Below are positions 57,578 to 64,000 of a stretch of DNA of 64,000 bases, piece by piece. The stretch spans positions 7,296-71,295 of the forward strand of contig NW_017893384.1 in the NCBI RefSeq assembly GCF_001540865.1. Reading direction: 5' to 3'. The notes beneath the pieces were generated by a model, which saw nothing but the letters and a program-made list of their open reading frames with translations, was not told the origin of the DNA and ran no database searches. The DNA comes from Ananas comosus. Taxonomy: Eukaryota; Streptophyta; Magnoliopsida; Poales; Bromeliaceae. Every line of letters begins with the position of its first letter. The first letter of the stretch is position 1. The position numbers and the translations under genes are program-made.

Positions 57578-58589
57578 ATATAGACTGCGAATAATATTGT
57601 ACTCAAAATTTCAGTTCCAAAATTGCGGCTTTCTCAAAGAGGAAATATATTGTAAAACTCCGACAATTACTTCGTCATGCTTGAACAGGGCACTCTAACG
57701 TGTTCCATGGCTATATACCAACATGGTATTATGAAGAAATAAAAAAAATATCTTAGTAATATACCTATTAAAGACTGGATAATATTGATATACATTTTTC
57801 TTTTAAAAAGTTAAAAGCTATATCCATCCTTTACAAAGAAGTTAAAAAAAGATATGGAGAGGAGGGTGAAAAATAATATTCACGCCTAATATTATATAAC
57901 TATATATATATTAATATTATACTAGTAAAATGTTACGTGCGCAAATACACGTAATAATATAGAAAAAGTTATAATGTTTTTTTTAAATATTTTTTAATTT
58001 GTAGGCCATTTTTTATCATGATTGCCAAATTGTATTTAAAAAAATTTAAAATGGATAAATCACGGCTATTAAGAAAGATATGCTTTAAATGATAAATAAT
58101 TAAACAATAATCCTAATGCCAAAAATTTACTTTTGAAACTTAAATAGAAAAATAAACAATGTAAAATAATTTTGAAATTAAATAGAAAAATAATAAGTTT
58201 TAAACTTAAAAGGAAATATATTCTTGAAATTTAAATAGATAAATCTAAAAAGATATTTTAATAAAATAGAAAAAATCTGTTACTAGGATTTCACACGCAA
58301 TCTGTTATAGAAAACTTCACTTTTTGAAATTAAATAAAAAAATTTATATTTTAGGATTTTTCACTCAGAATTGTTATAGAGAACTTACGTATTCGATTTT
58401 CTGTTTCTATTTCATTTTTAGTTTTATATTAAAATTTTCGGTATGCGAAAGCAACGCCACCATGAAAGCAGCGCTAATTTTTCTCTCTAAACAGTGCGCT
58501 CTGTCGGACAGAACCCAATTGAATATACGTGCTTTTATACTATATATATTATATATAAATATATATATTATATAGATATATATATATAT
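57578..58589. other. AT-rich DNA with another Helitron 3' end
   Basis: At 57922-57956, minus strand, TTACGTG..CACGTAA hairpin, then CATTTTA and CTAG followed by TA: a Helitron 3' end. The flanking sequence 57578 onward continues that before LTR D. No gene. Confidence 0.5.
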
Positions 58590-59142
58590 ATACTATACAA
58601 TATTCCCGAGCACACGGCTCGTTGCCAACCCTCTTCATTTTCTGCATGATTGGAGCTTCCACAATCGACGATCGGCCATTCGTTAAACATTAGATCCTAT
58701 ACCCTTGACCATGTTTAGAAATCAAATTTCATATATTTTCGATATTATTCTCTTATCCATCGAGTTGGACACAAAATAACCGCGTGAAAATGAATATTCT
58801 TATTATAAAGATGATGATAGCGATGTAGTCAATATCAAGAGTATTAGATCTTGTTTTAGAATAGTTAAAAATTTTACTAACAAAAATCACTGATTGGATA
58901 TTACGCCGTTAAACGAGGAAAACGTCTCATTATCGGCCATTAAACTTACAAAATTTGAAAACCCTCTTGCATTATTAGGCAAATGATGCGAAAAGATTTG
59001 AAAAATTTGATTCTAAACACGTCACAGTGTACATTATAGATCATATTCAACGTTGCGAATCGGTCGATTTGGGAACTCGTATCATCGATAAACAAATACA
59101 GTGGCAACAGAGCCCGATTCATCGATAGTATTCTAGTCAACT
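58590..59142. mobile_element. foldback MITE, degraded
   Basis: Left arm CGAGCACACGGCTCGTTGCC and inverse right arm GGGCTCTGTTGCCACTG with the CGACGATCGG/CGATTTGGG region match poorly but in order. Flanked by (TA)n on both sides. Confidence 0.5.
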
Positions 59143-59200
59143 TTATATATATATATATATATAATATTATAATTATTATAATATTATAGTATATATATAG

Positions 59201-59748
59201 AGTCCGGCTACTCATGCTATCGTAGCACGGAGCGACTCCGTGCTACCAAAGTTGTTTTCGATGATGCGGCTTCCAAATCCGATATCGCTCCGTTAGACTT
59301 ATCTTACACTATTGAAAGTATTTTGAAACTAATTCAGATTTTTTCGACATATTTGACTAGTGATCAAAAGATCTCAAATCCGATAATTTTAATGGCCGAT
59401 TGGTGTGTTGTGAGTTTAACGTGCTTAAAACAATCTAAATTGCGCATGAAAATTTTATAGAAAATTCTTTTCAAACTACTTAGAGTTAAGAATCAGTATA
59501 TCTGATCTTGAATTTAAATTCTTTATCATTCATTTTTATGAGATTTTTATTTTCAGCCCGTTTCAATTTTAACTACTTGTTTGGGTAGAATGAAATCGAA
59601 AATTATAAAATTTAGTTTCTAAATATTTTCAAATAGTGTATTCAAGTCTAACGGAGCGATTGTCCGAATTTGGAAGCCGCATCATCGAAAACAAGCTTGG
59701 TAGGCACGGAGCGCTTCCGTAGCTACCGATAGTGATAAGTAGCCTATT
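59201..59748. mobile_element. foldback MITE, about 550 bp
   Basis: Left arm GGCTACTCATGCTATCG..GTTTTCGATGATGCGGCTTCC and inverse right arm GGAAGCCGCATCATCGAAAAC pair over about 100 bp. Same family as 861-1408 and 17179-17706. (TA)n on both sides. Confidence 0.72.
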
Positions 59749-59770
59749 ATATATATATATAATATCCCAT

Positions 59771-59860
59771 TTACTACATACTAAAATAGAACCCTTTTGA
59801 ACTCTATGTGAAAAGCTGACAACGTGGCTTTTTTGTGTTTAAAACGGTCAACTCAAAGTA
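59771..59860 (+). repeat. partial copy of the Helitron-like 5' segment
   Basis: TTACTACATACTAAAATAG to TGTGTTT repeats the start of the unit at 59921, then stops at (TA)n. Confidence 0.7.
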
Positions 59861-59881
59861 TATATATATTATATATTATAA

Positions 59882-59920
<39 letters not shown>

Positions 59921-59925
<5 letters not shown>

Positions 59926-60607
59926 CTACATACTAAAATAGAACCCTTTATGAACTCTATGTGAAAAGCTGACACGTGGCTTTTTATGTGTTTGACACGT
60001 GTCAAGCTCAAATTAGAAAATAATAATTATTTCAAATTAAGTCAAATTAGATTTTTTTACAAAATAATATTAGCAAATAATATGCTTTCTATATGCTTTC
60101 TAAATAGTTTTTTTAGAAAATAAAAATATACCAATTAAATAAAATTAGGAAATAAAATTAAATTAATGCAAATTATTTCAAATCTAATATTATGATATTT
60201 ATCATTTCACTTATCTAACAATTTATCTATATTGTTATTGGAGCAGGTACTTTCCATCTTCATGCAACAAAGTTTGTTTCTTTATATTTTCTTGAAGACC
60301 AACATCTATATGTTTTTAAATCTTGAAAGTTGGTATGTCTCTCATATACGTGTACTTACTATAATTTGTATCAAATATGAAAGTTTAGTTGATCTCATTA
60401 TATTCTTAAATATTAATATCATTTTAATTTTTCATATCAATTTTGCTTTTGCATTTTATTTCGTACTATAATTAAGATTGATAGTATATTTTTTTATTTG
60501 TTAAAAAAATATAATATTAATTAGAATATTTTTTTATCATCACATAATAATTTTTATTATTCTATATTATTATATTAGTCGTGCATCGTGGGGGTCAAAA
60601 ACGAGTG

Positions 60608-60648
<41 letters not shown>

Positions 60649-61164
60649 GTGGATGATAATGAATAAATAATAGCATTTAATTTAATTATAACAATTAATA
60701 AACTTAGACGTGGCGACATGGGTACGGCGACGTGGCGTTTGGCACGGCGACATTAGCGGGAGCGCTGGACGCGGCGACGTGGGCGAGAGCAACGGTCACG
60801 GCATCATAAACGGTAAGATGGAAGGTCATTTCTACTGTAAAAGCAAAAAAGAAAACAGAAGTTTAAAGTAAAAATGCATGGAAACCCCCTCAACTATATT
60901 GGATTGTTAAATAGCTTTCTCCATTATTTTTGGTTGCAGACCATTTCAATTTTTAATTTTTTTTCTTTTGTGTTTAAACACTGAACCAAGCAAGTTATAA
61001 TTTATTCAGAAAAATTTAAATATTTATATATTAAAAAAATTTTAGTTATAAATTTATATTACTTTTACATTAAGTAGTTGAAAAATATCAAAAGTAAATC
61101 TAAAGTTATAAGTTACATTAATTAGAAATAGTAATAAAAATTAGATGTCTTTAATATATAAGCC
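59921..61164 (+). repeat. duplicated Helitron-like segment, copy A
   Basis: Starts TATTACTACATACTAAAATA, runs through an AT-rich body with TGACACGTGGC and GAGCAGGTA, to GTCGTGCATCGTGGGGG (60587-60604), then (TA)n(GA)n and a tail with ACGGCGACGTGGCGTTTGGC, ending TATATAAGCC before N at 61165. The GTGCATCG..GGG motif recalls Helitron 3' hairpins but no CTRR is left. No ORF of note. Confidence 0.7.
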
Positions 61165-61165
61165 N

Positions 61166-61714
61166 AAGAAAGAAATAAGATAGAGAGAGTGTTTTGAGAG
61201 TGTGCTGTGAAAGGGAGAGGGCTTAGGCTCATAACATGTTGCAACAATTGCAAACAAACCCCCCACAAAGTCTTATTTGCATCAGACTTCAAAATGCTGT
61301 CTGGGGCCTCTTGTACCGGTACAAGGATTCTTGTACAGGTACAAGGCCAAACAGTGAGCCAAACCCGAGAGCTGCCTCTCGGGTGCGCAGGGTCTGTACC
61401 GGTACAAGGGGTCTTGTACCGGTACAAGGCCTAGACTGCATCAACCCGAGAGCTACTCAGCTCGAATTACGCTGGTTGTACCGGTACAACCATCACCTTG
61501 TACCGGTACAACAGCTCCAGAATGCTGTTTTAGGCTTCGATTCGACTCAACTTCGTGCCATTCGATGCCAAAACCATTCCAACACTTCTTAAACTCATTT
61601 TTGCCCTTCCAACCTTGTTGGAATGCAAAATAGAACTCACCAATCCGTTTCTCTCGACACTTTAACCAATTTGATTAAAGTTCGATTATCGTTTTCGGGT
61701 TTCGATACGTTACA
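61166..61714 (-). mobile_element. LTR fragment (family H) with ACCGGT palindromes
   Basis: Minus strand TGTAACGTATCGAAACCC at 61714, a typical LTR start, running into U3-like sequence with six palindromes, cut at the single N at 61165. Related to LTR E by the palindromes and the shared CTCTCGGGTT. Confidence 0.7.
61312..61510 (-). repeat. six TGTACCGGTACA palindromes in LTR fragment H
   Basis: Positions 61312, 61332 (decayed to TGTACAGGTACA), 61395, 61415, 61477 and 61499. They come in three pairs 20-22 bp apart. Some extend to the 16-bp palindrome CTTGTACCGGTACAAG. Confidence 0.92.
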
Positions 61715-62090
61715 TATATATATTACTACATACTAAAATAGAACCCTTTATGAACCCTATGTGAAAAGATGACATGTGGCTTTTTATGTGTTTGCCACGT
61801 GTCAAGCTCAAATTAGGAAAAATAATTAGGAAATAATAATTAGGAAATAATATGCTTTCTATATGCTTTCTATAGTAAACAGATTTTTTTAGAAAATAAT
61901 AATTAGGGTATCAATACTAATAACTTTTATTTTCTATATTTTTATTAATTGGGAAAAAAAATTAATATATTATTATTAACTTTTATTATACCAATTAAAT
62001 ATAATTAATATAATTAATTCAAATTAAATAAAATTAATTCAAATTAAATAAACACTAATAAATATAATTAAATAAAATAAAATAAAATTA

Positions 62091-62440
62091 ATGCAAATTA
62101 TTTCAAATTAAGTCAAATTAGATTTTTTTTTTACGAAATAATAATTAGGAAATAATATGCTATCTATATGCTTTCTATAGTAAATAGTTTTTTTTTGTAA
62201 ATATTATAAATAAAAATATACCAATTAAATAAAATTAGGAAATAAAATAAAATTAATGCAAATTATTTCAAATTAAGTCAAATTAGATTTTTTACGAAAT
62301 AATAATTAGGAAATAATATGTTATCTATATGCTTTCTATAGTAAATAGTTTTTTTTTGTAAATATTATAAATAAAAATATACCAATTAAATAAAATTAGG
62401 AAATAAAATTAAATTAATGCAAATTATTTCAAATCTAATA
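62091..62440 (+). repeat. ~163-bp tandem units in copy B
   Basis: ATGCAAATTATTTCAAATTA recurs at 62091 and 62256, and in diverged form at 62417, with TATGCTTTCTATAGTAAA in each unit. Confidence 0.8.
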
Positions 62441-62658
62441 TTATGATATTTATTATTTTACTTATCTAACAATTTATCTATATTGTTATTAGAGCAGGTA
62501 TTTTTCATCTTCATGCAACAAAGTTTGTTTCTTTATATTTTCTTGAAGACCAATATCTATATGTTTTTGAATCTTGAAAGTTGGTTTGTCTCTCATATAC
62601 GTGTACTTACTATAATTTGTGTCAAATATGAAAGTTTAGTTGATCTCATTATATTCTT

Positions 62659-63102
62659 AAATATTAATATCATTTGTAATTTTTCATATCAATTTTAGTT
62701 ATCATTTTGTTTTGCACACTAATTCATAGATAATAGTGCAGGGTTGAATTTTGCATTGTACTTGGGTATTTATTTTGGTCCAAAATTTTTTTCTCTAGTT
62801 TTTGTACTTTAATATGTAATATAATTAAGATTGATAGTATATTTTTTTATTTGTTAAAAAAATATAATATTAATTATCTTAAATATTAATATCATTTGTA
62901 ATTTTTCATATCAATTTTAGTTATTATTTTGTTTTGCACACTAATTCATAGATAATAGTGCAGGGTTGAATTTTGCATTTTACTTGAGTATTTATTTTTG
63001 TCCAAAATTTTTTTCTCTAGTTTTTGTACTTTAATATGTAATATAATTAAGATTGATAGTATATTTTTTTATTTGTTAAAAAAATATAATATTAATTAGA
63101 AT
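62659..63102 (+). repeat. 222-bp tandem duplication in copy B
   Basis: TTTGCACACTAATTCATAG at 62711 and 62933, with GTGCAGGGTTGAATTTTGCA following in both. Copy A has only a shortened single version. Confidence 0.85.
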
Positions 63103-63168
63103 ATTTTTTTATCATCATATAATAATTTTTATTATTCTATATTATTATATTGGCCGTGCATCGCGGGG

Positions 63169-63224
<56 letters not shown>

Positions 63225-63741
63225 GTTGGATGATAATGAATAAATAATAGCATTTAATTTAATTATAAAAATTAATAAAATTAGACATGGCGACATGGGC
63301 ACGGCGACGTGGCGTTTGGCACGGCGACATTAGCGGGAGCGCTGGGCGCGGCGACGAGGGCGAGAGCAGCGGTCACGGCATCATGAACGGTAAGATGGAA
63401 GGTCATTTCTACTGTAAAAGCAAAAAAGAAAGCAAAAGTTTAATGTAAAAATGTATGGAAACCCCCTCAACTATATTGGATTGTTAAATAGCTTTCTCCA
63501 TTATTTTTGGTTGCAGACCATTTCAATTTTTAATTTTTTTTCTTTTGTGTTTAAACACTGAACCAAGCAAGTTATAATTTATTCAGAAAAATTTAAATAT
63601 TTATGTATTAAAAAAATTTTAGTTATAAATTTATATTACTTTTACATTAAGTAGTTGAAAAATATCAAAAGTAAATCTAAAGTTATAAGTTACATTAATT
63701 AGAAATAGTAATAAAAATTAGATGTCTTTAATATATAAGCC

Positions 63742-64000
63742 CATCAAATATTGCAGATTAAATTTTGAAATATAAATTTTAATTTAGAACTTAATTTTAA
63801 AATTCTAATTTAATTTCACTCATTCTATAAAAAAAATTAAATAACTTCACTCATTCTATTCCATATTGAAACTTCTCATGAAACTGCTTTATATATATAT
63901 AATGTTGGAACACAATAAACTATACTATTATCAAATTATAATAGAACTTCTCATAAAAATACGTCACATGGCGACTTGTGGTTTACTCTGAAAACCATGC
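63742..64000. other. AT-rich DNA, no feature recognised
   Basis: No ORF, no element ends visible before the window edge. Confidence 0.6.

Larger units (their letters stand above)
61721..63741 (+). repeat. duplicated Helitron-like segment, copy B
   Basis: Same start and end as copy A (59921-61164) and collinear with it, including the GGCGACGTGGCGTTTGGC tail. It is longer because of two internal expansions: ~163-bp units at about 62091-62440 and a 222-bp unit repeated at about 62659-63102. GGCCGTGCATCGCGGGG is at 63152-63168. Confidence 0.75.

Overview
This is nuclear DNA from a plant. Everything datable in it is a plant transposable element, and the long-LTR Del/Tekay-type Ty3 elements, Cassandra TRIM, tRNA-derived SINE, MULE and Helitron ends fit a monocot. 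A bromeliad such as pineapple is my guess, not something the sequence proves. The assembly is a draft: one 924-base gap, short N runs, and single N joins at 13183, 16533, 41496, 46435 and 61165. I see no CRISPR array, rRNA gene or functional tRNA gene, and only one reading frame I would call a gene.

Layout. 1-12.7 kb: AT-rich sequence with foldback MITEs, a 986-bp LTR-PBS-LTR element that has almost no internal region, a degenerate tandem array split by a Tourist-like MITE, a SINE, and a minus-strand Helitron end followed by an eight-exon RPA1-like gene on the same strand. 12.8-17.7 kb: two LTR fragments, a 275-bp TRIM, a second SINE, a Cassandra-like TRIM without 5S sequence, and a foldback MITE. 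17.7-31.7 kb: one Del/Tekay-type Ty3 element with decayed gag-pol. A Cassandra TRIM sits in its integrase region and a 3.3-kb solo LTR sits in its 3' LTR; all three carry matching or near-matching target-site duplications (TSDs). 32.9-36.4 kb: a gag-only (TR-GAG-like) retrotransposon with a perfect TSD. 37.5-38.0 kb: the 3' end of a LINE. 38.0-57.6 kb: four very long (4-6 kb) LTRs of one family in alternating orientation (-,+,-,+) with no internal domain. Two of them have perfect TSDs; a MULE and another Helitron end lie between the third and fourth. 57.6-64 kb: Helitron ends, foldback MITEs and a duplicated Helitron-like segment interrupted by an LTR fragment.

What stands out. The coding content is mostly dead, but the LTRs share structured, apparently constrained non-coding modules across families that otherwise barely align: (i) arrays of palindromes with a fixed ACCGGT core and family-specific but still palindromic arms; (ii) a hairpin near the LTR 3' end whose stem changes in a compensatory way between families and is followed by a conserved GGCGG..TG..GCCC block; (iii) a second hairpin between CCCACTG and CTCAC, followed by a 3' splice-site-like AG, with a matching 5' splice-site-like sequence about 1.3-3 kb upstream. 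The SINEs and the LINE share their 3' tails, as expected if the LINE mobilises the SINE. The minimal LTR-PBS-LTR element and the pair of TRIMs sharing one internal domain are the other best leads. All statements come from reading by eye; no alignment or database search was run.
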